Below, one piece after another: positions 1 to 8,131 of a stretch of 33,713 bases of DNA. Each line of letters starts with the position of its first letter. Position 1 is the first letter of the stretch. This stretch comes from Micromonospora craterilacus (GTDB lineage Bacteria; Actinomycetota; Actinomycetes; Mycobacteriales; Micromonosporaceae): contig NZ_POTY01000043.1 of NCBI RefSeq assembly GCF_003236315.1, positions 1 to 33,713 of the forward strand, in the 5' to 3' direction. The notes under the pieces are model-generated. The model did no database searches and had not been told where the DNA came from. It saw only the letters and a list, made by a program, of their open reading frames with translations. A program made the translations under genes and the position numbers.

Positions 1-107
1 GCGCTCTCCCTTTCCTCAGGTGGCCAGGTCCCCCGTGGTGGTGATGTGCCGGTGGTGCGGGTACCTCCTCGTCGGTGTGGGCTGGTGGGTGGGCGGTGGT
101 CGGTGGG

Positions 108-149
108 GCCGTACGGCCGGCGGCGGGACGGATCCGCCGGCCGTACGGC
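108..149. terminator. Perfect 16-bp hairpin downstream of the alpha-glucosidase gene
   Basis: The arms at 108-123 and 134-149 are exact reverse complements around a 10-base loop. The structure lies just past the end of the minus-strand GH13 gene (stop at 186) and would fold on either strand. It lacks a clear U-tract, as is common for GC-rich actinobacterial terminators. It shares bases 146-149 with the next hairpin, so the two cannot fully form together. The rest of 1-185 shows no gene. Confidence 0.6.
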
Positions 150-179
150 GCCGGTGGCGGGACGGGACCACCGGCGCCG
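146..179. terminator. Second hairpin, overlapping the first
   Basis: A 12-bp perfect stem (146-157 with 168-179) surrounds a 10-base loop and begins 7 bases beyond the GH13 stop codon. Reading from the gene, it is the first structure met and is the likelier terminator. Its loop and that of the neighbouring hairpin both carry a CGGGACGG-like sequence, so the pair may be a duplicated unit. Confidence 0.6.
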
Positions 180-185
180 CGCGGG

Positions 186-1829
186 CTACCTGGGCTCGCC
201 CGGGGTACGCAGCCAGACGGCGGTGTCCGGCGGCAGCAGATCGTCGTCGAGCGGCCCGCTGGCGAGCAGCCGCTCGGTGTGCGGCGGTAGCGGCACCGCC
301 TCGGCGGAGAGGTTGACCAGGCAGGTGAACCCGGGGTCACGCCGGAACGCCAGCACCCCGGCCGGGGCAGGTAGCCAGGTCATCGCGCCGTCGCCGAGCG
401 CCGGTTCGGCCCGGCGGACGGCGATGGCGGCCCGGTACAGCTCCAGCATCGAGGCCCCGTCGCCGGCCTGCGCGGCGGCGGTGCGGTCCTTCCAGTCGGC
501 CGGCTGGGGCAGCCAGGGCGCCGTGGTCGCGCCGTCCGGGCTGAAGCCGAACGGCGGCGTCTCGCCGGACCAGGGCAACGGGACGCGGCAGCCGTCCCGA
601 CCGGGGTCGATCCGGCCGGAACGTTCCCACATCGGGTCCTGGCGCAGCGCGTGCGGAATGTCCTCGACCTCCCAGAGGCCCAGTTCCTCGCCCTGATAGA
701 CGTACGCGGCGCCGGGCAGCGACAGCGACAGCAGCGCGGCGGCCCGGGCCCGGCGGGTGCCCAGTTCCAGGTCGGTGGGGATGCCCTCGCGCTTGGCGGC
801 GAAGCTGAACGTGGTGTCCGCCCGGCCGTACCGGGTGACGTGCCGGGTGACGTCGTGGTTGGAGAGCACCCAGGTGGCGGGCGCACCGACCGGCGCGTGG
901 GCACTCAGCGTGCCGTCGATGCTCTCGCGGAGCGCCACGGCGTCCCAGGCGCAGCCGAGGAAGTCGAAGTTGAACGCGGCGTGCAGCTCGTCCGGGCGCA
1001 GGTAGTTGGCAAACCGCTGCCGGTCCGGCAGCCACACCTCACCGATCAGGGCCCGGTCGCCCGGGTACGCCTCGGCGACCCGCCGCCAGTCCCGGTAGAT
1101 CTCGTGCACCCCGTCGAGGTCGTGGAACGGGTGCAGCCGGTCCGGCCGGATCTCGGGCAGCGTCCCGTCCTTGACCAGCAGCCCGGCCGAGTCGATCCGG
1201 ATGCCGTCCACGCCACGGTCGAACCAGAACCGCAGGATGTCCTCGAACTCGGCGCGTACCCGGGGGTGGTCCCAGTTGAAGTCGGGCTGTTCGGGGGCGA
1301 AGAGGTGCAGGTACCAGTCGCCGGGGGTGCCGTCCGGGTTGGTGGTCCGGGTCCAGGTCGGGCCGCCGAACTCGCCGACCCAGTCGGTGGGCCGTTGGTC
1401 GCCGTTCGGGCCCCGGCCCGGGCGGAACCAGAAGAGGTCCCGCTCGGGTGCGTCCGGGCCGCCGGCGAGGGCCGCCTGGAACCAGGGGTGCGCGTCGGAG
1501 CAGTGGTTCGGCACCACGTCGACGATGGTCCTGATGCCCAGCGCGTGCGCCTCCGCGATCAGCGCCTCCGCCTCGGCCAGGGTGCCGAAGACCGGGTCGA
1601 TGTCGCGGTAGTCGGCCACGTCGTAGCCGGCGTCGGCCATCGGGGAGGGATACCAGGGGCTGAACCAGATCGCGTCGACGCCGAGCGCGGACAGGTGGCT
1701 CAGCCGGGACCGGATGCCGGCGATGTCGCCGATGCCGTCGCCGTTGCCGTCGGCGAAGCTACGTGGGTACACCTGGTAGATCACCGCTCCACGCCACCAC
1801 GGACGACTGTCTGCTGTGGACACGAGCAC
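186..1829 (-). CDS. Alpha-glucosidase, glycoside hydrolase family 13
   Basis: Predicted cytoplasmic enzyme that releases glucose from imported alpha-glucosides such as maltose, isomaltose or trehalose-like sugars. The 547 residues cover a complete GH13 TIM barrel: conserved region I (DVVPNHCSD, about 104-112), the nucleophile Asp213 in GIRIDSAG, acid/base Glu264 in LIGEVW, and the transition-state Asp326 in SNHD. Length fits the oligo-1,6-glucosidase/alpha-glucosidase subfamily, and there is no signal peptide. It is the last gene of a four-gene sugar operon, 19 bases after the permease stop. The start is GTG at 1829, but a second in-frame GTG at 1823 is better spaced (9 bases) from the AGAAAG upstream, so the first two residues are doubtful. 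Exact substrate cannot be read from sequence. Confidence 0.95.
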   Translation of the reverse strand: MLVSTADSRPWWRGAVIYQVYPRSFADGNGDGIGDIAGIRSRLSHLSALGVDAIWFSPWYPSPMADAGYDVADYRDIDPVFGTLAEAEALIAEAHALGIRTIVDVVPNHCSDAHPWFQAALAGGPDAPERDLFWFRPGRGPNGDQRPTDWVGEFGGPTWTRTTNPDGTPGDWYLHLFAPEQPDFNWDHPRVRAEFEDILRFWFDRGVDGIRIDSAGLLVKDGTLPEIRPDRLHPFHDLDGVHEIYRDWRRVAEAYPGDRALIGEVWLPDRQRFANYLRPDELHAAFNFDFLGCAWDAVALRESIDGTLSAHAPVGAPATWVLSNHDVTRHVTRYGRADTTFSFAAKREGIPTDLELGTRRARAAALLSLSLPGAAYVYQGEELGLWEVEDIPHALRQDPMWERSGRIDPGRDGCRVPLPWSGETPPFGFSPDGATTAPWLPQPADWKDRTAAAQAGDGASMLELYRAAIAVRRAEPALGDGAMTWLPAPAGVLAFRRDPGFTCLVNLSAEAVPLPPHTERLLASGPLDDDLLPPDTAVWLRTPGEPR

Positions 1830-1848
1830 CTGCTTTCTGGGTTGGGGG

Positions 1849-2736
1849 CTATCCCTTGAGGCCGCCGGCGGTCAGACCGGACATGATGTTCCGCTGGAAG
1901 ATCAGGAAGATGATGACGGTCGGTATCGCGGCGATCACCGATGCGGCGATCACCACGTTCATCGGCGTACCGCCGGCGAAGGCGTAGATGCCGACGCTGA
2001 CCGTCCGGGTCTCCGGCGACGGCATGACCAGCTTCGGCCAGAGGAAGTCCTTCCAGACCGCGGTCACGGCGAAGATCGAGACCACGCCCAGGATCGGGCG
2101 CGACATCGGCAGGATGATCGACCACAGGGTGCGCAGCGGCGTCGCCCCGTCCATCAGGGCCGCCGCCATCAGGTCCTCCGGGATCGAGTCGAAGAACCGC
2201 TTCAGCAGGAAGATGTTGAAGGCGTTGGCGACCAGGGGCAGCCAGATCGCGAACGGTGAGTCGAGCAGGCTGATGTGCACGATCGGCAGGTCGATCACGG
2301 TCACGTACTGCGGGACGATGAGGACCATCGCCGGGATCATCAGCGTGGCCAGCATCATGCCGAGGATCGCGTTGCCGAAGACCGGTCGGAGCTTCGACAG
2401 GGAGTACGCCGCGGCGGTGTCGAAGACGAGCTGGAACAGCACCGCGCCGGCCGCGTAGTAGAAGGTGTTGAACAGCAGCTTGGCGAGAGCCAGGTTGTTC
2501 CACGCGTCGGCGTAGTTCTGCCACTGCGGGTCCTGCGGGAACAGCGACGGCGGGGTCTGGGCGATCTCCTGGCCGGACTTGAGCGCGCCGGTGACCATCC
2601 AGTAGAGCGGCCCGAGGAAGACGAGCGTGAACCCGATGATCACGACGGCGAGCAGCGTCCAGTAGATCGCCCGGCCGGGCCCGCGCTGGAGCTGGGCCTG
2701 GGAGATGAGGGTCCGGGTCCCGGAGTCCTGTGCCAT
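1849..2736 (-). CDS. ABC sugar transporter permease, MalG/AglG type
   Basis: Second membrane subunit of a CUT1-type carbohydrate importer, 295 residues with about six hydrophobic segments; the first is near residues 25-45. The cytoplasmic EAA loop that docks the ATPase is at about 191-210, with AAALMDGATP followed by LRTLWSIILP. It begins with ATG 13 bases after the stop of the partner permease and is followed by the alpha-glucosidase, so all are probably co-transcribed. No ATPase gene is present in the operon. In actinomycetes a shared MsiK-type ATPase encoded elsewhere usually serves such systems, and I infer the same here. Confidence 0.95.
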   Translation of the reverse strand: MAQDSGTRTLISQAQLQRGPGRAIYWTLLAVVIIGFTLVFLGPLYWMVTGALKSGQEIAQTPPSLFPQDPQWQNYADAWNNLALAKLLFNTFYYAAGAVLFQLVFDTAAAYSLSKLRPVFGNAILGMMLATLMIPAMVLIVPQYVTVIDLPIVHISLLDSPFAIWLPLVANAFNIFLLKRFFDSIPEDLMAAALMDGATPLRTLWSIILPMSRPILGVVSIFAVTAVWKDFLWPKLVMPSPETRTVSVGIYAFAGGTPMNVVIAASVIAAIPTVIIFLIFQRNIMSGLTAGGLKG

Positions 2737-2749
2737 GGGTCGTCCCGTC

Positions 2750-3706
2750 CTAGTCCTGTTTCGCGGTCAGCCGCAGGTAGACGGCGGAGAAGCCGGCCAG
2801 CACCACGAGCATGATCACGCCGAGCGCCGCGGCACCGTTGAGGTCGTTCTGGAAGAAGCCGTGCTGATAGATGAGGTACGCGACCGAGGTCGCCGAGTCC
2901 TCCGCGCCCGCGCCGTTGGCGAGGATCAGCGGCTCGATGAACAGCTGCATGGTGGCGACGATCTGCAGCATCGCCAGCAGCGCGAGGATCAGCCGGGTCT
3001 GCGGGATGGTCACGTGCCGGATGCGCCGCCAGACCCCGGCGCCGTCCAGCTCGGCCGCCTCGTACAGCTCCCCCGGGATGTTCTGTAGCGCGGCCAGATA
3101 GATCAGCACCGCGCCGCCCATGTTCATCCAGGTCGACGCGATCACCATGGCCGGCATCGTCATGTCCGGGGACTGCATCCACTGCGAGGTCGGCAGGCCC
3201 AGGGCCTTGAGGATCGCGTTGAACAGCCCCGCGTCGCTGGGGTCGTACGCGTAGAACTTGAAGAGGAAGAGCGCGGAGGCGGGCGGCAGCATCACCGGCA
3301 GGTAGACCAGGATCCGGAGGTACCCCTTGGCGTGGCGGAACTCGTTCAGCAGGATCGCCACGAAGAACGGCACCGCGTACCCGAGGACGAGGGCGAGGAC
3401 TGTAAAGTAGAAGGTGTTCTTCCAGGCGGTCCAGAAGCTGGGGTCGTCGAGGATCCGGAGATAGTTGTCCCAGCCGACCCAGGTGGTCTCGCCGCGCCGG
3501 GTGCGCTGGAAGCTCATCACGATGCCGCGGACCATCGGGTACCAGGAGAAGACCGCGAAGCAGAGCACCGCACCGATCAGGAACGCGTGCCCGGTGAGGT
3601 TGTCCCGAACCTTGCGGCCGAGACTGGTCCGCTGCCGGCCTGCCGGGGACGACGGTGCGGGGCGACTCGCTGCTCTGATGGCTCCTGGGGCAGAGGTGAT
3701 CGCCAA
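2750..3706 (-). CDS. ABC sugar transporter permease, MalF/AglF type
   Basis: First membrane subunit of the same CUT1 importer, 318 residues. A short basic cytoplasmic N-terminus precedes six predicted membrane segments beginning near residue 40. The EAA loop is at about 216-235 (EAAELDGAGVWRRIRHVTIP). The open frame extends far upstream, but the extension is Arg/Ser/Pro-rich and overlaps the binding-protein gene. I chose the TTG at 3706 because AGGAG lies five bases upstream and the permease homology starts soon after. It follows the binding-protein gene by 82 bases that contain a strong hairpin. Confidence 0.93.
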   Translation of the reverse strand: MAITSAPGAIRAASRPAPSSPAGRQRTSLGRKVRDNLTGHAFLIGAVLCFAVFSWYPMVRGIVMSFQRTRRGETTWVGWDNYLRILDDPSFWTAWKNTFYFTVLALVLGYAVPFFVAILLNEFRHAKGYLRILVYLPVMLPPASALFLFKFYAYDPSDAGLFNAILKALGLPTSQWMQSPDMTMPAMVIASTWMNMGGAVLIYLAALQNIPGELYEAAELDGAGVWRRIRHVTIPQTRLILALLAMLQIVATMQLFIEPLILANGAGAEDSATSVAYLIYQHGFFQNDLNGAAALGVIMLVVLAGFSAVYLRLTAKQD

Positions 3707-3751
3707 GGCAACTCCTGGTGAATCGGTGACCGGACGGTGCGGCGCAGCGGG

Positions 3752-3781
3752 GGGTGGAGGCCGGCGCACCGGCCCCCACCC
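3752..3781 (-). terminator. Intercistronic attenuator hairpin
   Basis: The arms 3752-3764 and 3769-3781 pair over 13 positions with one A-C mismatch and a four-base loop. The hairpin starts 7 bases past the stop of the binding-protein gene and precedes the permease gene. Partial termination or 3'-end protection here would give the usual excess of binding protein over permease; this is an inference from position. Confidence 0.6.
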
Positions 3782-3788
3782 GCTCGGA

Positions 3789-5168
3789 TCAGCCTTCGGC
3801 GGCGAGGAGCTGGTTGACCTTGTCCTCGGCCGTCTTGAGCAGCGCGTCGATGTTCGCGTTCGGGTTCGTGAGCACCCCGGACATCGCCGCGTCGAGCACC
3901 GTGTAGATCGCCTGCGCGTTGCGCGGCTCACCCTTGATCGGTACCGGGTTCGCCTCGAAGACCGCGAAGTTCGCGGTGTCGACGTTCGCGTTCGCCTTGC
4001 GCAGCTCGAGCTCCTGCTTCTGCGCCTCGGTGCCGTTGGCGAAGAGCAGCGGCTGCGGCAGGCCGACCGGGTAGTTCTGCGGCTTGGCCCGGGCGTAATC
4101 GAACTGCCCCTTGCCCGGTGTCAGCTTCTGGTACGCGACCCACTTCAGACCGGCCTTGACCTGCTCCGGGGAGAGGCCCTTCTTGAAGAAGTAGCCCTCG
4201 CCGCCACCGAGCGTCCCCTTCGCCGGGCCGTCCTGGCCGGGCAGCGGGCCCATCGCCCAGTCCTCGAACTTGCCCTGGAACTGGCTGACGATCGCCTGGG
4301 TGGTGTCGGGTGCGCCGATGAACATGCCGACCTTGCCCGCGCCGGCGTTGGTCAGCAGGTCACCCCACTGCAGCAGCTGGCGGTCGCCCATGCTGTTGTC
4401 GCCGTACCGCATGTCCTTGAGGTTCTGCAGGACCTGCTTGCCCATGGCGTTGTTGAAGTCGGCCTTCTTGCCGTCCGCGGTCAGCATCTGGCCACCCTGC
4501 GAGTAGAGCAGGGAGGTGAAGTGCCAGCCGCCGGTGTTGCCGGCGCTGTACTCCGCGTAGCCGGCGATGCCGTTGCCGAGCGCCGAGATCTTCTTGGCGG
4601 CGTCCCGGACCTCGGCCCACGTCTTGGGCGGGTTGTTCACGTCGAGCCCGGCCTGCTGGAACAGCACCTTGTTGTAGACCAGGCCCATCGAGTAGTTCTT
4701 CACCGGGACGGCGTAGAGCTTGCCGCCGTCGGTGAAGACCTCCTTGAGCGCCGGGTCGACGCTGTCCCAGGTCGGAACCGTCTCCGCGTTGGCGAACTCG
4801 GAGATGTCCATCGCCTGACCGGAGTCGAGCACCTGCTGGAGGTCGGTCATGTAGCCGTAGAACACGTCGGTCACCGTGCCGCCGGCCAGGCGGGCGGTGA
4901 AGTCCGGCGGGTTGTTGCACTGCTCGCCGACGCTGACGCTCTTGATGGCGATGTCGGTGTTCTGCCGCTCGAACTCGGCGACATCGTCGTTCCAGTTCTG
5001 CAGCAGCTCTTTCTGGGCGCCGACCGGCTGGCAGTCGACGGTGATGGTGACCTTGCCGCTCGCATCGTTCTTCGCGTCGTCGCTCTTCGTGGAGCAAGCC
5101 GTAAGGCTGAGCCCCAGGCCGGCCACGAGCGCCAACGCCGCAGCCTTCCGGTACTGCGGTACGGACAT
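3789..5168 (-). CDS. Extracellular sugar-binding lipoprotein of ABC importer
   Basis: Solute-binding protein (type 1 extracellular binding family, MalE-like) that captures an alpha-glucoside outside the membrane and delivers it to the two permeases. The 459 residues start with a signal peptide and a lipobox (LTAC, lipid-modified Cys25), then a mature bilobal fold with typical features such as GTEAQKQELELRKANANV near the C-terminus. I placed the start at the ATG at 5168, 8 bases after an AAGGGA ribosome-binding site; the 21-residue upstream extension lacks signal-peptide character. It is the first gene of the operon, with a promoter at 5316-5344. Confidence 0.93.
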   Translation of the reverse strand: MSVPQYRKAAALALVAGLGLSLTACSTKSDDAKNDASGKVTITVDCQPVGAQKELLQNWNDDVAEFERQNTDIAIKSVSVGEQCNNPPDFTARLAGGTVTDVFYGYMTDLQQVLDSGQAMDISEFANAETVPTWDSVDPALKEVFTDGGKLYAVPVKNYSMGLVYNKVLFQQAGLDVNNPPKTWAEVRDAAKKISALGNGIAGYAEYSAGNTGGWHFTSLLYSQGGQMLTADGKKADFNNAMGKQVLQNLKDMRYGDNSMGDRQLLQWGDLLTNAGAGKVGMFIGAPDTTQAIVSQFQGKFEDWAMGPLPGQDGPAKGTLGGGEGYFFKKGLSPEQVKAGLKWVAYQKLTPGKGQFDYARAKPQNYPVGLPQPLLFANGTEAQKQELELRKANANVDTANFAVFEANPVPIKGEPRNAQAIYTVLDAAMSGVLTNPNANIDALLKTAEDKVNQLLAAEG

Positions 5169-5315
5169 CTGTCCATCCCTTCGGGAACACGGGAGTCGCC
5201 ATGAAGTTCGCTGATCCGCGGTGATCGCCACCGCCGCGATGCCCTGTTACTGATCTGCATCCGCCATGCGCCCTGACTCCCGGTAACCGCCCGGGGGCCA
5301 GGTGTGAGTGGAGTC

Positions 5316-5344
5316 ACTGTAGCGAGGGCGACTCATTTCGGCAA
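5316..5344 (-). promoter_or_regulatory. Sigma-70-type promoter of the alpha-glucoside operon
   Basis: On the minus strand TTGCCG (5339-5344) and TACAGT (5316-5321) are separated by exactly 17 bases, a good housekeeping promoter. It lies about 150 bases upstream of the binding-protein start. A weak inverted repeat GAGTC...GACTC (5311-5315, 5330-5334) brackets the -10 box and may be where the adjacent LacI regulator binds, but the arms are only five bases. Confidence 0.6.
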
Positions 5345-5451
5345 GGTATCGACTTGATGATGAAAAGAAGCGACACCAGCGCGAGAAATGATGGCAGACG
5401 GCTGAAGGCCGCCCGATTCATGCCGGTTCAACCCTCATGACGCCAACGAAA

Positions 5452-5484
5452 CGGCCGCCGACCGCGAGCAGCGGTCGACGGCCG
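5452..5484 (-). terminator. Terminator of the lacI gene
   Basis: A 14-position stem with one C-A mismatch and a five-base loop (5466-5470) lies 39 bases after the lacI stop. On the minus strand it is followed by a modest U-rich stretch (GTTTCGTT). It separates lacI from the sugar operon, so the two are probably transcribed separately. Confidence 0.65.
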
Positions 5485-5522
5485 GAGCGTCGTTCAGCAG
5501 TTGGGGAAGTCCGTCAGGCCGG

Positions 5523-6524
5523 TCAGCGGCCGGGGGCGGGCGCGGTGGAGCCGCGCACCACCAGTTCGGGCTCGAAGAGCAGTTCGTCGGTGAGCACTCC
5601 GCCGCCCTCGATCTGGGTGACCAGCAGGTCCACCGCCGCCTGCCCCATGGTCTCGATCGGTTGCCGCACCGTGGTCAGCGGCGGGTCGGTGCAGGTCATG
5701 AACGCGGAATCGTCGAAGCCGACCACCGACACGTCGTCGGGCACCGAACGACCGAGCCGGCGGACCGCGCGGATGGCACCCAGCGCCAGCACGTCGCTGG
5801 CGCAGATGATCCCGGTGATCCCCCGGTCGACCAGCTTCGTCGCGGCGACCCTGGCCCCCTCCATCGAGAAGCTGGAGCGCTCGACCCACTCGGTGTCCTC
5901 GGCCCAGCCGGCGACCCGACGCAGCGCGGCCAGCTTGCGCTGCGATGGGACGTGGTCCTCCGGGCCGAGCACCAGGCCGATCCGCTCGTGCCCGAGCGAA
6001 CGCAGGTGGCCGTACGCCTGCTCCACCGCCACCGCGTCGTCGGTGGAGACCCGGGGGAAGCCGAGTTCGTCCACGCCCGCGTTGACCAGCACCACCGGCA
6101 GGCCCCGGTCGGTCAGCCGCCGGTAGTGCTCGTGCGAGGCGTCGGCCAGCGCGTACGACCCGCCGGCGAAGATGACCCCGGAGACCTGGTGGTCCAGCAG
6201 CATCTCGACGTACGCCGACTCGGAGACGCCGCCGATGGTCCGGGCGCACAGCGCCGGGGTGAACCCGCGCTGGGCCAGCGAGCCGGTGACCACCTCGGCG
6301 AGGGCCGGGAAGATCGGGTTCTGCAACTCGGGGAGGACCAGCCCCACCAGCCGGGCGCGTTCGCCGCGCAGCTTGCTCGGCCGCTCGTAGCCGAGCACGT
6401 CCAGCGCGGTGAGCACCGCGGTCCGGGTCGCCTCGGCCACGCCCCCGCGGCCGTTCAGCACCCGGCTCACGGTGGCCTCGCTGACGCCCGCCTTGCGGGC
6501 CACCTCCGTCAACCGTTTCGTCAC
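5523..6524 (-). CDS. LacI-family transcriptional regulator
   Basis: Sugar-responsive DNA-binding repressor of 333 residues. An N-terminal helix-turn-helix (LTEVARKAGVSEATVSRVLN, about 5-24) and hinge (LGYERPSKLRG, to about residue 54) precede a periplasmic-binding-like effector domain (LVGLVLPELQNPIFPAL onward, ending FDDSAFMTCTDPPLTTVRQP). Its place immediately upstream of the alpha-glucoside operon, same strand, suggests it represses that operon until an alpha-glucoside or derivative binds. The start is GTG at 6524. There is no Shine-Dalgarno sequence; instead TACGAT lies seven bases upstream, so the transcript is probably leaderless. Confidence 0.95.
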   Translation of the reverse strand: MTKRLTEVARKAGVSEATVSRVLNGRGGVAEATRTAVLTALDVLGYERPSKLRGERARLVGLVLPELQNPIFPALAEVVTGSLAQRGFTPALCARTIGGVSESAYVEMLLDHQVSGVIFAGGSYALADASHEHYRRLTDRGLPVVLVNAGVDELGFPRVSTDDAVAVEQAYGHLRSLGHERIGLVLGPEDHVPSQRKLAALRRVAGWAEDTEWVERSSFSMEGARVAATKLVDRGITGIICASDVLALGAIRAVRRLGRSVPDDVSVVGFDDSAFMTCTDPPLTTVRQPIETMGQAAVDLLVTQIEGGGVLTDELLFEPELVVRGSTAPAPGR

Positions 6525-6531
6525 GGCCGCA

Positions 6532-6537
6532 ATCGTA
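6532..6537 (-). promoter_or_regulatory. -10 box for a leaderless lacI transcript
   Basis: The minus strand reads TACGAT, then seven bases, then the GTG start codon. Transcription would start at or next to the initiation codon. The -35 region is weak (TTCAGT at an 18-base spacing). An inverted repeat GGCTG-N11-CAGCC lies just upstream (6546-6566) and could be autoregulatory. Confidence 0.45.
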
Positions 6538-6596
6538 CGTCCTAAGGCTGCAAAAACTGAACAGCCGACTGCCGCCGATTGACGTCCGATGTCAGA

Positions 6597-8075
6597 TCAC
6601 GAGCCGAGAACGCGCAGCGCCTCGGCGACGGCCCGATGGAAGGTCGGGTACGCGTAGATCATGTGCCGGAGCTGGGCCAGCGGTACGGCACCGTGCACGG
6701 CCACCACCAGCCCCGAGAGCACCTCGCCACCGGCCGGGCCGACCGAGGTGGCCCCGATCAGCACCCCCTGGTCGGCGTCGGCGACGAGCTTGATGAAGCC
6801 GCCGTGGTCCGTCTTGTGGATCCAGCCCCGGGTGGAAGCGGACAACTGTGTGAATCCGATCTGCACGTTGATGCCGCGCTCGCGGGCCTGCTGCTCGGTG
6901 AGGCCGACCGCGCCGATCTCCGGATCGGTGAAGGTGACCCGTGGCAGCGCCCGGTAGTCGGCGCGGGGCACCGACCCGGCCGAGCCGCTCGACCCGGTGG
7001 CGGCCAGCGAACTGGCCGCGCCGACCGCGCCGCCGACCACGCTGGCGGTGCCGCTGGGATCCGCCCCACCGTCGGCCCGCCGGACATGGTCGAGCACGTC
7101 GGCGACGACGATGGACGCCTGGTACATGGCGATGTGGGTGAAGGCGCCCTCGCCGGTCACGTCGCCGACCGCCCAGATGTCCTCGGTGACGTGCAGCCGG
7201 TCGTCGACCGGCAGGTACCGCCGGCTCGCGTCGACGCCGACCGTGTCCAGCCCCAGCTCGTCGAGGTGGGCCCGGCGGCCGGTCACCACCAGCAACTGGT
7301 CGGCGGTGAACTCCTCGCCGCCGGTGCCGCGCAGGGTGAACCGGCCCGCGCCGTGCTCGACCCGGGCGGCCTTGACCCCGGTGTGGATCTCCACCCCGTC
7401 CGCCCGCAACGCGGCGGCGGCCACCTCGGACGCCTCCGGTTCCTCGACGGCGAGCACCCGGTCCGTCGCCTCGACCACGGTGACCCGTACGCCGAAGCGG
7501 GCGAACACCTGCGCCAGCTCCAACCCGATCGCCCCGCCGCCCAGCACCAGCAGCGACTCCGGCAACTCCTCGACCTCGATGGCCTCGCGGTTCGTCCAGT
7601 ACGGCGTGTCGGCCAGCCCGTCGATCGGTGGCACCGACGGCCGGGTGCCGGTGCCCAGCACGATGCCGTGCCGGGCCTGGAACACCTGGTCGCCGACGCG
7701 GACCCGGCCCGGCCCGTCGAGCCGGCCGCTGCCCCGGACGAAGCGCCCGCCCTTGCCGGTGAACCGCTGCACCGCCACCCGGTCGTCCCAGTGATCGGTG
7801 GCCTCGTCGCGGATCCGCTTCGCCACCGGCGCCCAGTCGGGGCGGACCTGGGCCGTGCCGGCCAGCCCGTCGACCCGGCGTGCCTCGGCGATCGCGTTCG
7901 CCGCCCGGATCATCATCTTGCTCGGGATGCATCCCCAGTACGGGCACTCCCCGCCGACCAGGTTCCGCTCGACGCCGACCACGGTGAGCCCGGCCTCGGC
8001 GAGCCGCCCGGCCACCTCCTCGCCGCCGACCCCGAGCCCGAGCACGACCACGTCCACCAGTTCCGGCTCCGCCAT
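6597..8075 (-). CDS. FAD-dependent pyridine nucleotide-disulfide oxidoreductase
   Basis: Class I flavoprotein disulfide reductase of 492 residues, related to dihydrolipoyl dehydrogenase, mercuric reductase and mycothione reductase. Seen: the N-terminal FAD Rossmann motif GLGVGG (13-18), the redox-active CPYWGC (Cys44 and Cys49), the NAD(P)-binding GGGAIG (179-184), the second FAD motif around WAVGDV (301-306), and a C-terminal dimerisation domain. The usual catalytic HP of the C-terminus is replaced by YP in YAYPTFHRAVAEAL, which I recall from other actinobacterial members of uncertain substrate. A Gly/Ala/Ser-rich insert of about 37 residues (333-369) precedes the dimerisation domain. The start could also be ATG at 8087. 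Confidence 0.88.
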   Translation of the reverse strand: MAEPELVDVVVLGLGVGGEEVAGRLAEAGLTVVGVERNLVGGECPYWGCIPSKMMIRAANAIAEARRVDGLAGTAQVRPDWAPVAKRIRDEATDHWDDRVAVQRFTGKGGRFVRGSGRLDGPGRVRVGDQVFQARHGIVLGTGTRPSVPPIDGLADTPYWTNREAIEVEELPESLLVLGGGAIGLELAQVFARFGVRVTVVEATDRVLAVEEPEASEVAAAALRADGVEIHTGVKAARVEHGAGRFTLRGTGGEEFTADQLLVVTGRRAHLDELGLDTVGVDASRRYLPVDDRLHVTEDIWAVGDVTGEGAFTHIAMYQASIVVADVLDHVRRADGGADPSGTASVVGGAVGAASSLAATGSSGSAGSVPRADYRALPRVTFTDPEIGAVGLTEQQARERGINVQIGFTQLSASTRGWIHKTDHGGFIKLVADADQGVLIGATSVGPAGGEVLSGLVVAVHGAVPLAQLRHMIYAYPTFHRAVAEALRVLGS

Positions 8076-8131
8076 GCCCGCCAGCATTCCGCACCGCCCG
8101 GTCGTCGGCCACCCGTCCACCCGGGAAGACC

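Noticed and set aside
651..1859. A 402-codon plus-strand frame opposite the alpha-glucosidase gene
   Set aside because: It is rich in Val, Arg and Gly with no recognisable motif and exactly mirrors a gene with complete GH13 catalytic motifs. It is a GC-codon shadow.
3465..5204. A 579-codon plus-strand frame across the sugar-binding and permease genes
   Set aside because: Composition is Arg/Val/Leu/Glu-biased with no domain, and it spans two well-supported minus-strand genes and their intergenic hairpin.
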